Source: UBA7236 sp964638865
Lineage (GTDB): Bacteria; Bacteroidota; Bacteroidia; Chitinophagales; BACL12
Reading direction: 5' to 3'
NCBI GenBank assembly: GCA_964638865.1
Contig: CAZXBG010000086.1
Location: 1 to 18,019 of the forward strand
Length of the DNA: 18,019 bases
The translations under genes and the position numbers were made by a program. Positions 1 through 8,095 of this stretch are shown here, one piece after another (positions within the stretch are counted from its first letter, which is position 1; each line of letters starts with the position of its first letter). The notes beneath the pieces were generated by a model. That model was given only the letters and a program-made list of their open reading frames with translations. It searched no databases and was not told the origin of the DNA.

Positions 1-651
1 TTAAGTATTATGCTTGTTTCCTCAATAATTTATTTAATCGTTAACAAACAACTGACGGAAAAGAGGATATCTGTATTTCTGATCACTTTAATTATTGGCG
101 GCGTTGCATTTAATGCAATTAATTTTTATATGAACAGATATATGCTGTTTGTTTTGGTTCCATTTGTGATCCTTTCCTCAGCAATTATTATTCAATGTAT
201 TCAGAAAAATCGGCTTGTTGTATTAATATTACCCTTAATATTTGTTGCAGGCATATATTGTACAAATGGTAAGGAAATATTGCCTGTTGACTCAACATTA
301 AATATATTGCAGAAATTTCAGTATGATGAGAATATGAGTTATGTTGAATATTTAAAAGAACAACAAAATGCAATGAATCTTGTTCTGGATAAGATAACAC
401 CATCTGATATAATATATGCAAATTTTCCGATAAGTGTTGCAATTCTAGATACAAGGTATGGGTTTACTGCACTTGTTCCAAATAAAGATTTTAAATTGTT
501 AAATGCAGGAAATATTCAGGAGGGATTTCAATATGCCCTTATTTCTGATCCGGGTTCGTATGATTATAAATTACCGGATAGTGCAGCAATAGTTTTAACG
601 CATCAAGTTGAAAATCAAACGATTAACATTAAAATTTACGAAAGGAAATAA
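1..651 (+). CDS. C-terminal part of a polytopic membrane protein, possibly a GT39-like glycosyltransferase (5' end outside window)
   Basis: The reading frame is open from the first base, so the gene probably starts upstream and only its end is seen; the ATG at position 10 need not be the start. Counting from that ATG, the first 85 residues or so hold about four hydrophobic membrane segments, including an NRYMLFVLVPF stretch. A soluble tail of about 125 residues follows. In membrane glycosyltransferases of the ArnT/PMT (GT39) type, an R-Y-x-x-x-x-x-P-F element in a late membrane helix followed by a soluble C-terminal domain is common, so that is my best guess. The catalytic N-terminal loop is not in the window, so neither fold nor activity can be confirmed. 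The gene ends 55 bases before the next, a lipoprotein gene on the same strand. Confidence 0.5.
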   Translation, partial: LSIMLVSSIIYLIVNKQLTEKRISVFLITLIIGGVAFNAINFYMNRYMLFVLVPFVILSSAIIIQCIQKNRLVVLILPLIFVAGIYCTNGKEILPVDSTLNILQKFQYDENMSYVEYLKEQQNAMNLVLDKITPSDIIYANFPISVAILDTRYGFTALVPNKDFKLLNAGNIQEGFQYALISDPGSYDYKLPDSAAIVLTHQVENQTINIKIYERK

Positions 652-706
652 TTAAGAATTTGTGAACTAAAAGCGTAAAAAAATTGTTTCACTTAAAAAT
701 TTTGCA

Positions 707-1669
707 ATGAAAAATACATTAATATTTACGGTTATATTATTGTTGACCGGTATTTCTTTTTACAGTTGTCAGCAATCTGCAAATGGAAGTAACGGGAAGG
801 AAGATGCAGTTTCAGGTGACGTGCAATTATCAGCAACATATAAACCCGATGCGGCATGGAACAGTTACTGGTATCAGGGCAAGGCAGAACTAACCAGTTA
901 TAAACTGCTGCAAAATAGGTATGGGGAAATTCATGAAGGCACGGTTGTAAACATTTTTGTTACGGAAGATTTTTCAAAATCTAAACAGGTAAAAGTGGAC
1001 GATGCATCTAAAGCAGGCGACGATAAATTACCAATATTGAAATTAAATCAGTCAATTAAATTTAATACCGGAATTTATCCCTATTCCATTATGATGAGTG
1101 CTTTTTCCCCAATAGATATTAGCAATTATCCTCATGCGGTAAAAATTACCGGGTCAATTCAGGAATGGTGTGGAATGGCCACTTATCAGATGAACCATAA
1201 AAAAAGTAAATTTGAAATTGAACAACGAAGTTATTTCGAGCAGGAAGGAGATACAGAGGTAGTTTTATCAGCTGTGGTTCAGGAAGATGAGTTGTGGAAT
1301 CTGATCAGACTCAATCCGGATAAATTACCGAAAGGGGAAATATCTATTTTACCCGGCACAGAATATCTTAGATTGGCTCATAAACCAATAGAAGCGGTAA
1401 AAGCAAATATAGATTTGCGCGATGCAAACGGAATTAAAGTATATGTAATTGATATGCCTTCACTCCAAAGAAAATTTGTTATTAAATTTGAAAAGAATTT
1501 CCCTTATAAAATTTTAGGTTGGGAAGATTCATACCCTGGTTTTGATGGTGTGGTGCTCACAACTACTGCTGTTAAAAATAAGGAAATGTTATTAGATTAT
1601 TGGAGGACGCATAATAATGCTGACAGGGTTTTGAGAGAACAATTAGGACTACCTAAAGATTCTCAATAA
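707..1669 (+). CDS. Conserved Bacteroidota lipoprotein of unknown function
   Basis: The 320-residue product starts with a short lysine-plus-hydrophobic signal and a lipobox-like end (GISFYSC, Cys at residue 21), so it is probably a lipid-anchored periplasmic or outer-membrane protein. The rest is soluble and beta-rich, with motifs such as SYWYQGKAEL, NRYGEIHEG, IFVTEDFS and SIQEWCG. I recall this type of sequence as a widespread Bacteroidetes lipoprotein that databases often mislabel as 'septum formation inhibitor Maf'. It shows none of the Maf nucleotide-pyrophosphatase motifs, so that name should not be used. The ATG at 707 is the only start that gives a sensible signal peptide. No clear TAnnTTTG box precedes it, so it may be co-transcribed with the upstream membrane protein. 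The true function is unknown. Confidence 0.75.
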   Translation: MKNTLIFTVILLLTGISFYSCQQSANGSNGKEDAVSGDVQLSATYKPDAAWNSYWYQGKAELTSYKLLQNRYGEIHEGTVVNIFVTEDFSKSKQVKVDDASKAGDDKLPILKLNQSIKFNTGIYPYSIMMSAFSPIDISNYPHAVKITGSIQEWCGMATYQMNHKKSKFEIEQRSYFEQEGDTEVVLSAVVQEDELWNLIRLNPDKLPKGEISILPGTEYLRLAHKPIEAVKANIDLRDANGIKVYVIDMPSLQRKFVIKFEKNFPYKILGWEDSYPGFDGVVLTTTAVKNKEMLLDYWRTHNNADRVLREQLGLPKDSQ

Positions 1670-1702
1670 TACTTTGGTATTAGTGAGATATTAAATTAAT
1701 AT
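1667..1702. terminator. Candidate bidirectional terminator between convergent genes
   Basis: The short gap between two convergent genes holds two adjacent palindromes. TAATAC-TTTG-GTATTA (1667-1682) is a 6-bp stem with a 4-base loop that includes the stop codon of the upstream lipoprotein. ATATTAA-A-TTAATAT (1688-1702) ends directly against the minus-strand stop codon. There is no GC-rich stem or clear U-tract, so intrinsic terminator function is only inferred from symmetry and position. Confidence 0.35.
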
Positions 1703-2179
1703 TTACTCAAGAAAATTTAATTCGTAGCGCTGGGAGAATCTTTTTTGGGTGTTAATGAACGATTCTGCCTGTTGTATTAACATGTTTTGATTTGATTTCA
1801 GTAATTCCTGAACATGCAAAGAATCTTCTTTTAAATAAAGTGTATCTGAAAGAATATTATAAATGGTGTCGTATATGGAAAATGCATACATATAATTATC
1901 TACCATGTTCAATCCTGCTAAACGTAAAGTATCGTCTTTTTCCAAAGCTGTTAATGCATTTAATGAATCCTGCATGGCAAGTAATTTTGTAATGGAGTTT
2001 TGTTTCTTAATTGCATATTCCTGCATAAAATTAGTGGTATTCCAAACCTTCATGGTGCGTTCACTCTGTTCCACAAATTTTACAACCTTATCATTATAAG
2101 TAGTTATTTTTTCAAATTTTTGTTTGTTACACGAAGTAAAAACTAAACAGGCCATAAAACATAAGATTCCGCTTCTCAT
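1703..2179 (-). CDS. Small helical lipoprotein, function unknown
   Basis: Starting at the ATG whose first base is 2179, the product has 158 residues with a classic lipoprotein signal: MRSG, a hydrophobic stretch, then LVFTSC with Cys at residue 17. The frame stays open upstream to 2296, but that longer start would bury the signal peptide and run through the divergent epimerase gene, so I reject it. The mature protein appears to be almost entirely alpha-helical and rich in Gln, Asn, Lys and Leu. This resembles small helical surface lipoproteins such as the LIC11966-like family, though that likeness is weak. A TAnnTTTG box (2208-2201, minus strand) lies 21 bases before the start. It is divergent from hldD and convergent with the preceding lipoprotein gene. 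Confidence 0.75.
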   Translation of the reverse strand: MRSGILCFMACLVFTSCNKQKFEKITTYNDKVVKFVEQSERTMKVWNTTNFMQEYAIKKQNSITKLLAMQDSLNALTALEKDDTLRLAGLNMVDNYMYAFSIYDTIYNILSDTLYLKEDSLHVQELLKSNQNMLIQQAESFINTQKRFSQRYELNFLE

Positions 2180-2190
2180 AAAAAAAACTT

Positions 2191-2198
2191 TAGTTTTG
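2191..2198 (+). promoter_or_regulatory. Bacteroidota-type -7 box (TAGTTTTG) for the hldD-like gene
   Basis: TAGTTTTG fits the TAnnTTTG consensus of Bacteroidota housekeeping promoters and ends 14 bases before the ATG at 2213, giving a very short leader. No convincing upstream TTTG element is visible. It lies directly beside the opposing box at 2201-2208. Confidence 0.5.
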
Positions 2199-2200
2199 TG

Positions 2201-2208
2201 CAAATTTA
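2201..2208 (-). promoter_or_regulatory. Bacteroidota-type -7 box (TAAATTTG on minus strand) for the small lipoprotein
   Basis: Read on the minus strand the sequence is TAAATTTG, a perfect TAnnTTTG match, 21 bases before the ATG at 2179. Only two bases separate it from the + strand box, so polymerase binding at one would be expected to exclude binding at the other. Confidence 0.5.
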
Positions 2209-2212
2209 CAGA

Positions 2213-3211
2213 ATGAAAACGGAAGTGAAGGAAACCAGAGAATGTATCGCAATAACAGGTGCTTTGGGGTTTATAGGAAGCTGCCTGGCAGCGCATTTAA
2301 GCAGAAAAGGAAAGTACAAGCTGATTTTGATTGATGACTTCAGCGATGAGCAAAAACTAAATAACTTGAAGGATGTAGATTCTGACCTTCAAATTGAAAG
2401 GGAGGATTTTATTGACTGGGCAAAAACAAACGCAGATCAGAAAATAGATAGCCTAGTGCATATTGGAGCCAGAACTGATACTACAGAATTTGATGTTGCC
2501 ATATTCGATAAATTAAACCTGAATTATTCGAAGGAGATTTGGAATATGTGTTGTGAAAGAAATATCCCCTTAATTTATGCCTCCAGTGCAGCAACTTATG
2601 GTGCAGGAGAAAATGGATATAACGACGATCATCATTCCATTAATAAACTTGTACCCTTAAATCCTTATGGCGAATCTAAAAATGATTTTGATCTATGGGT
2701 GCTAAAACAAAAAAGTTCCCCACCTTTTTGGTATGGATTAAAATTCTTTAATGTCTACGGTCCAAATGAATATCACAAATCAAGAATGGCTTCTGTGATC
2801 TTTCACGCCTACAATCAATTTAAAAAAAATGGTTCGGTCAAACTTTTTAAATCACACAAAACTGAATTTAAAGACGGTGAACAATTGCGTGATTTTATTT
2901 ATGTTAAAGATGTTGTTGAGGTAATTTACTGGTTAATGAAATCACAATCCTATTCGGGAATTTATAATCTTGGTACAGGAAAGGCAAATACTTTTTATAC
3001 ACTCGCTGCTAGTGTCGCAAAGGCAATGCAAATACCATTAAATATCGAGTGGATCGATATTCCTGAAGATATAAGGGATAAATACCAATATTTTACGGAA
3101 GCCCAAATGGATAAACTTCTATCTTCCGGTTACACTAATAAGTTTACATCTTTGGAGGCCGGAATTGAGGATTATGTAAAAAATTATTTAATTCCCGGAA
3201 ATTATTATTGA
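2213..3211 (+). CDS. hldD: ADP-L-glycero-D-manno-heptose 6-epimerase (HldD/RfaD type)
   Basis: This is a 332-residue short-chain dehydrogenase/epimerase. The nucleotide-binding glycine motif TGALGFIGS is at residues 15-23. HIGARTDTTEFD follows, then YASSAATYG and the catalytic YGESK (Tyr152, Lys156). FFNVYGPNEYHKSRMASV, QLRDFIYVKDV and DKYQYFTEAQM complete the pattern. Together these are diagnostic for ADP-heptose 6-epimerase, which converts ADP-D-glycero-manno-heptose to the L-glycero form used in LPS inner core. The length fits the family. I start at ATG 2213; the GTG at 2198 overlaps the promoter box and adds only five residues. No other heptose gene is in the window, so it seems to stand alone, 80 bases before the lipid operon, which has its own promoter box. 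Confidence 0.92.
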   Translation: MKTEVKETRECIAITGALGFIGSCLAAHLSRKGKYKLILIDDFSDEQKLNNLKDVDSDLQIEREDFIDWAKTNADQKIDSLVHIGARTDTTEFDVAIFDKLNLNYSKEIWNMCCERNIPLIYASSAATYGAGENGYNDDHHSINKLVPLNPYGESKNDFDLWVLKQKSSPPFWYGLKFFNVYGPNEYHKSRMASVIFHAYNQFKKNGSVKLFKSHKTEFKDGEQLRDFIYVKDVVEVIYWLMKSQSYSGIYNLGTGKANTFYTLAASVAKAMQIPLNIEWIDIPEDIRDKYQYFTEAQMDKLLSSGYTNKFTSLEAGIEDYVKNYLIPGNYY

Positions 3212-3263
3212 ATTTAACACTTTTCGCATCTCACTTGTTCGACTGATTTCCTAACTATTATAC

Positions 3264-3271
3264 TATATTTG
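3264..3271 (+). promoter_or_regulatory. Promoter box (TATATTTG) for the seven-gene lipid operon
   Basis: TATATTTG matches TAnnTTTG and ends 20 bases before the first ATG of the operon (3292). A TTG at 3235-3237 lies upstream, but with a spacer of 26 bases, slightly long for the usual upstream element. No other such box was found at gene junctions through 12424, which suggests one long transcript. Confidence 0.55.
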
Positions 3272-3291
3272 TTGTCAGCAATCACGCCATT

Positions 3292-4569
3292 ATGTCAACA
3301 TCATCAGAAAAAGCACGACGTTTACTGGAGCTATTTTCAAAAATTAAACCCTTTGAACAGGTTTTGGATGAACTGGTTCCATACGATGAATTATTATCTT
3401 CCGATCAGCGTATTCCGGGACCGCTCAATTGGTCGAAGGAAGCACAATTGGAACGCCTGGAATTTATTAAAAATAAAACCGGAAAATCACTGCTTACTTT
3501 ATCCGGAAATTCTGAGATTACTGACCCCCATAATTTAAAAGGAAATATCGAACAATATATTGGAATGACCCAAATTCCAACTGGCGTTATTGGACCTGTT
3601 CGTATACACGGCACACTTGCTCAGGGAGATTTCTATGTTCCTATGGCGACTACTGAAGGTGCACTTGTTGCTTCCTACAACAGAGGAGCCCGCGCAACTG
3701 CGCTTTGTGGAGGAATAATTTCTGTATGTCTCACCGAAGGAGTGCAGCGTTCTCCAATATTTAAATTCAGGTCGCTTTCTGAAGTTGGTGTTTTTATACA
3801 ATGGTTATTACAACAAATGACCGTATTTGCCGAAATTGTTTCTAAAACAAGCAGATATGCTGAGTTACAAGACATGCGATTAAATATGGAAGGAAATACA
3901 GTGGTGGTAATTTTTGAATATACCACAGGTGATGCCGCAGGACAGAATATGGTGACAATTTGCACTAATGAAATTTGTACTTTTATTAATGCAAATACAC
4001 CTATAAAGCCGCAATATTGGTTCATAGAAGGAAATTATTCCGGTGATAAAAAGGCAACTGCAGTTTCTTTTACAACTGTGCGCGGAAAAAAAGTAACTGC
4101 GGAAGCATTTATTAAAAAAACCGTTATCGAAAATGTATTAAGAACATCCGCAAAAGATATTGCACAATATTGGCAAACTTCCTCGGTTGCTTCCGTGCAA
4201 AGCGGTAGTATCGGAATTCAAGGTCACTTCGCAAATGGTTTAACTGCAATTTTTATTGCAACAGGTCAGGATGCTGCATGTGTTTCTGAAGCATATGTTG
4301 GCATTACGCGCATGGAAGTATTAAACGAAGCTGACCTCTACGTCTCCGTTACTTTGCCAAGTTTAGTGGTTGGAACTATTGGCGGGGGAACGGGATTGCC
4401 AACCCAACGCGAATGTCTCGACCTTTTGGATTGCAGTGGACCCGGTAGTGCACGAAAATTTGCAGAAATATGCGGAGCTACTGTTTTAGCCGGAGAATTA
4501 TCAATTGCAGCTGCAATGGCCTCCGGTGATTTTTCAGATGCACATAAATTATTCGGTAGAAAAAAATGA
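3292..4569 (+). CDS. HMG-CoA reductase family protein, class I-like active site
   Basis: This 425-residue soluble protein has the whole catalytic domain of hydroxymethylglutaryl-CoA reductase, which makes mevalonate from HMG-CoA using two NAD(P)H. Motifs in order are IPTGVIGPV (95-103), PMATTEGALVAS (117-128, catalytic Glu122), GDAAGQNMV (213-221), GNYSGDKKA (247-255, Lys253), ATGQDAA (323-329, Asp327), GTIGGGTGLPTQ (361-372) and a C-terminal DAHKL with His418. All four catalytic residues are present. The DKK, GQDAA and GGGTGLPTQ forms look like class I (eukaryote/archaea) rather than the class II enzymes common in bacteria; there is no N-terminal membrane anchor. It opens the operon and overlaps the next gene by four bases. 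With no other mevalonate gene here, another CoA thioester may be the substrate; that part is inference. Confidence 0.9.
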   Translation: MSTSSEKARRLLELFSKIKPFEQVLDELVPYDELLSSDQRIPGPLNWSKEAQLERLEFIKNKTGKSLLTLSGNSEITDPHNLKGNIEQYIGMTQIPTGVIGPVRIHGTLAQGDFYVPMATTEGALVASYNRGARATALCGGIISVCLTEGVQRSPIFKFRSLSEVGVFIQWLLQQMTVFAEIVSKTSRYAELQDMRLNMEGNTVVVIFEYTTGDAAGQNMVTICTNEICTFINANTPIKPQYWFIEGNYSGDKKATAVSFTTVRGKKVTAEAFIKKTVIENVLRTSAKDIAQYWQTSSVASVQSGSIGIQGHFANGLTAIFIATGQDAACVSEAYVGITRMEVLNEADLYVSVTLPSLVVGTIGGGTGLPTQRECLDLLDCSGPGSARKFAEICGATVLAGELSIAAAMASGDFSDAHKLFGRKK

Positions 4570-5501
4570 AAAATCCCCAGGGTTCTTTTTTATATCGTTT
4601 TTATATTTATCAAAAAGAAAGATTTCCTTTTGTTGGATATATTTTTTTGGTAGGAGCATTTAGTTTTTCTGCAATTTCCTTTTCCCGTATGTGCCGCGGT
4701 GCAGGTGGATTTATAGAACTTCAACCATTTTTGGTATGTGTATTTAATACACTAACCCTCTTTTTTCTTGTCAGAATATTTGATGAATTTAAAGACCAAG
4801 AGGATGACAGAGCATACCGAAAATATCTGCCTGTTCCGAGAGGATTAATCACGCTTGGTGAATTAAAATATGTTGGAATTTTTGTGTTTATGCTGCAAGT
4901 GATAATTAACAGTATCTTTTATCCGCAAATGTTATTACTATATTTCTTTGTAATATTTTATTTGCTGCTCATGGGCAAAGAATTTTTTGTAGCTGATTGG
5001 TTAAAAAAACATCAGTTCTGGTATGTTGCTAGTCACATGTTCATAATACCATTCATCGATATTTTTGCGAGCGGTTTTGATTGGCGCTTAAGTAATCTTG
5101 AACCTCCTCAGGGTTTATTGATATTTTTTTGTATCAGTTACTTAAATGGTATCGTTTTAGAAATTGGAAGAAAAATTAAAACAACAGAAACAGAAGAACA
5201 AGGAGTGCTGAGTTATACAAAATTAATAGGATTAAAAAAGGCACCCGCATTTTGGGTATTTATTTTATTCATCACCATGTTATTTGCCTTTGTTGGAGCT
5301 TGGTATGCCGATCTGGGTTCCATTGCATATATTGTTTTCTTTTTGCTCTTTTTAATCTGTTCATTGCCGGCTTTTCTTTTTATCAAAACCCCTTCCGTTC
5401 GAACGGCAAAATATATAGAATATTTTTCAGGACTATGGACCTTCGGAATGTACCTCACTTTAGGGGGAATTCCCATGTTCCTTGAATTGATGGGAATATG
5501 A
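4566..5501 (+). CDS. UbiA-family membrane prenyltransferase
   Basis: This 311-residue membrane protein has about eight or nine hydrophobic segments. UbiA enzymes attach a prenyl diphosphate to an acceptor within the membrane, holding Mg-diphosphate with two acidic motifs. The first is visible as RIFDEFKDQEDD (70-81), followed by YLPVPRGLITLGEL (87-100), which matches the usual P-x-P-x-G-x-I sequence after motif one. The second motif should lie in EIGRKIKTTETEEQG (199-213), where Asp is replaced by Glu/Thr, so metal binding there may differ. It shares ATGA with the genes on both sides and so appears translationally coupled to the HMG-CoA reductase homologue and the dikinase. The acceptor and donor are not known. 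Family call is fairly sure; activity is less so because of the divergent second motif. Confidence 0.8.
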   Translation: MKNPQGSFLYRFYIYQKERFPFVGYIFLVGAFSFSAISFSRMCRGAGGFIELQPFLVCVFNTLTLFFLVRIFDEFKDQEDDRAYRKYLPVPRGLITLGELKYVGIFVFMLQVIINSIFYPQMLLLYFFVIFYLLLMGKEFFVADWLKKHQFWYVASHMFIIPFIDIFASGFDWRLSNLEPPQGLLIFFCISYLNGIVLEIGRKIKTTETEEQGVLSYTKLIGLKKAPAFWVFILFITMLFAFVGAWYADLGSIAYIVFFLLFLICSLPAFLFIKTPSVRTAKYIEYFSGLWTFGMYLTLGGIPMFLELMGI

Positions 5502-8095
5502 ACACCTTCATTTTCAGCAACGAAAATCAACCTCCTTTGCAAAGGATAGGAGGCAAGGCGTTTAACCTTTTCCAATTGATAAAACTTGGGATTGTTGTGC
5601 CTAAGTTTATTGTAATTCCGAATACAGCGCTTCAGCATATTTTACAAACTGTAAATCCAAACAATATTGAAGAGATCAGGTTGCGTATTGTAACTTTTAA
5701 ATTTCCTGATGACCACTTTAATAAGCTGCGTGATTATTTTAAAAAGGATACCTTATTTGCGGTAAGGTCATCGGGAATAGATGAAGATGGTAAAGAAAGA
5801 TCCTATGCCGGACAATTTGAAACAAAACTCTGTATGCCCTTTGAAGAATTGGGTAATGCAGTTAAACAAATTTGGTTATCAGCATATAGCGAACGTATTA
5901 AAATGTACAAGCAATCAAATGCGTTTTCGCAGATCGGAAATATAGCTGTTATCATCCAGGAAATGATACCTGCAGAAACAGCAGGAGTTGCATTCGGAAT
6001 TAATCCGTTAAATAATCGCAAAGAAGAAAAAATTATTAATGCAGTTTATGGTTTAGGGGAAGGATTAGTTTCCGGATTGTTGAATGCCGATCAATATATT
6101 TGCCAAGATACCGAAATTGAGAAAATTATCACGGAAAAAACAGAAAAGGTAGTTTTTGATAAAACGAGTTTGCAGGGCACTGTAGTTGAAAAAGTGGCAG
6201 CAAACCTGATATCCATTTCTGCATTGAATGACGAACAGATCCATGAAGTGGCAAAGGTGCTAACAGTATTGGAACAACACTATAATCATCCTCAAGATAT
6301 TGAATTTGCATTTTATGATAACAATTTATATTTATTACAAAGCAGACCTGTAACTGCTTTACAAAAAAATAAAGGGACTGAAATAAAGATTATATGGGAT
6401 AACAGCAATATCATCGAATCATATCCCGGAACAACTTTACCTTTAACTTATTCATTTATTATAAAAATGTATGAATCGGTTTATCGCCAGCTTTCATCCG
6501 TTTTGGGTATTTCAACAAAAAAGATTAATACACATACACATATTTATGCAAATATGCTGGGACTCTTAAAAGGAAGAGTTTATTACAATCTAAATAGCTG
6601 GTATACTTCACTTTCCTTGCTTCCGGGTTATGCGGTAAACGCAGAGTTCATGGAAAAAATGATGGGAGTAAAAGAAAAGTTTGATTTTCCTGTTCAAAAG
6701 AAAAAAACAGGAATAAAAGATTATTGGGATATTGTGGTTGCTGTTTTTAGTATACTGAAAAACCTCTTTACTATTGAGCGGCAGCGTAAACAATTTCAAT
6801 CCTATTTTAATAAGATAATGTCGGAATACGAGGTGATAAACTTGTTGGAGAAAAGTGCCGATGAATTAATGGTTTTGTATTTTAAATTTGAACAAACCCT
6901 TGTAAAAAAATGGAAGGCTCCATTGGTAAATGATTTTTTTGCCATGGTGTTTTTTGGTCTTTTACAAAAACAAGTTGTAAAATTAGGTTTTGTTGAGGAG
7001 GATAATTTGCACAACGACCTTATTTCCGGATCAAAGGATATAATTACCACAGAGCCGATAGAGCTCACACTCAAAATAGCTGCTTTAATCTTAAAAAATC
7101 CGGAAACAACTAAATTGTTTAAAGAAAATGAGCCCCATTTTATTGCAATAGCACTTTCAGGTCACGAATTTTCTGAAATAAATGAGGCAATTAATAATTA
7201 CATTCATTTATGGGGTGACAGAAGTGTTGGAGAACTGAAATTGGAAACTATTACTTATAGACAGAATTCCGAAAATTATCTCCGTGTTTTAAAGTCTTAT
7301 GTAAATAAAGGTTTGGAAAGTAACAGCTATTTTGATTCAACACCTTCTACCGTAAGAGAACAAGCAGAGTTAAAGATAAAATCAAAATTAAAAGGGCCTT
7401 TTAAAAGATTTGTATTTAGTACAATTTTAAAAAGAGCAAGATATTTTGTAAGCAATAGGGAGAATCTTAGATATCAACGAACAAGAGGGTTTGGAATGGT
7501 GAGAAGGATATTTATTTCCATTGGAAATAAATTCGCCGAGGCAGGAATTTTAGAAAATGGTAGGGATGTTTTTTATCTTACAATTGATGAAATAAAGTAT
7601 GCTTTAAGTAGGGAAAATAGTTATCACAATTATTTGTTGTTGGTAATTGAAAGAAAAAAAGAGTACGCACAATATGAAAAACTTAAACTACCCGAGAGAT
7701 TAATTACAAGCGATGTATCAGCAACTGATCTGGTTTTAACTAATAATAATGTTCAGGTTGAACATTCTGATAAACAGGAATTAAAAGGTATTGGTTGTTG
7801 TGCAGGGATTGTAAGGGCAAAAATTGTGGTTGTTCATTCTCCTAATGAATTGGATGATTTGAATAATTCAATTTTGGTGACGAGCAGTACTGATCCCGGA
7901 TGGGTTACTTTATTTCCTACCTGTTCTGCAATTTTAGTGGAACGGGGAAGTTTGCTTAGTCACTCTGCAATAGTTTCCAGAGAGCTTGGAATTCCATGTA
8001 TAGTTGGTATCAAAAATCTGTTACAGATCGTAAAAACAGGTATGGAAGTGGAAATGAACGGAAGTACAGGCATTATAAAAATTCTTTCGAAATAA
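5498..8095 (+). CDS. PEP synthase/PPDK-like dikinase with rifampin-phosphotransferase architecture
   Basis: The 865-residue protein begins with a PPDK-type ATP-grasp domain: GGKAFNL (18-24), FAVRSSGIDEDG (87-98), SYAGQFET (102-109), VYGLGEGLVSG (183-193) and DIEFAF...LLQSRPVT (267-286). A long helical middle region opens with WDNSNIIESYPG (300-311). It ends with the swivelling phosphohistidine domain, DPGWVTLF then GSLLSHSAIVSRELGIP, with catalytic His822 (codon 7961-7963). The TIM-barrel PEP domain that follows the His domain in true PEP synthase is absent. This order and length match rifampin phosphotransferase, which moves the ATP beta-phosphate to a hydroxyl and releases AMP and phosphate. 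Given the neighbours, the acceptor is more likely a pathway alcohol or prenyl phosphate than an antibiotic; that is inference. Starts inside the ATGA overlap at 5498. Confidence 0.85.
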   Translation: MNTFIFSNENQPPLQRIGGKAFNLFQLIKLGIVVPKFIVIPNTALQHILQTVNPNNIEEIRLRIVTFKFPDDHFNKLRDYFKKDTLFAVRSSGIDEDGKERSYAGQFETKLCMPFEELGNAVKQIWLSAYSERIKMYKQSNAFSQIGNIAVIIQEMIPAETAGVAFGINPLNNRKEEKIINAVYGLGEGLVSGLLNADQYICQDTEIEKIITEKTEKVVFDKTSLQGTVVEKVAANLISISALNDEQIHEVAKVLTVLEQHYNHPQDIEFAFYDNNLYLLQSRPVTALQKNKGTEIKIIWDNSNIIESYPGTTLPLTYSFIIKMYESVYRQLSSVLGISTKKINTHTHIYANMLGLLKGRVYYNLNSWYTSLSLLPGYAVNAEFMEKMMGVKEKFDFPVQKKKTGIKDYWDIVVAVFSILKNLFTIERQRKQFQSYFNKIMSEYEVINLLEKSADELMVLYFKFEQTLVKKWKAPLVNDFFAMVFFGLLQKQVVKLGFVEEDNLHNDLISGSKDIITTEPIELTLKIAALILKNPETTKLFKENEPHFIAIALSGHEFSEINEAINNYIHLWGDRSVGELKLETITYRQNSENYLRVLKSYVNKGLESNSYFDSTPSTVREQAELKIKSKLKGPFKRFVFSTILKRARYFVSNRENLRYQRTRGFGMVRRIFISIGNKFAEAGILENGRDVFYLTIDEIKYALSRENSYHNYLLLVIERKKEYAQYEKLKLPERLITSDVSATDLVLTNNNVQVEHSDKQELKGIGCCAGIVRAKIVVVHSPNELDDLNNSILVTSSTDPGWVTLFPTCSAILVERGSLLSHSAIVSRELGIPCIVGIKNLLQIVKTGMEVEMNGSTGIIKILSK

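Noticed and set aside
707..1669. Maf septum-formation inhibitor
   Set aside because: I recall that label on similar database entries, but the protein is an exported lipoprotein with none of the Maf nucleotide-binding motifs.
1703..2296. Longer form of the small lipoprotein starting at 2296
   Set aside because: It would run through the divergent epimerase start and both promoter boxes and would bury the lipoprotein signal; the start at 2179 gives a perfect signal and lipobox.
5498..8095. Phosphoenolpyruvate synthase (PpsA)
   Set aside because: The catalytic His domain is at the extreme C-terminus and the PEP-binding TIM barrel is missing, so it cannot be a normal PEP synthase.
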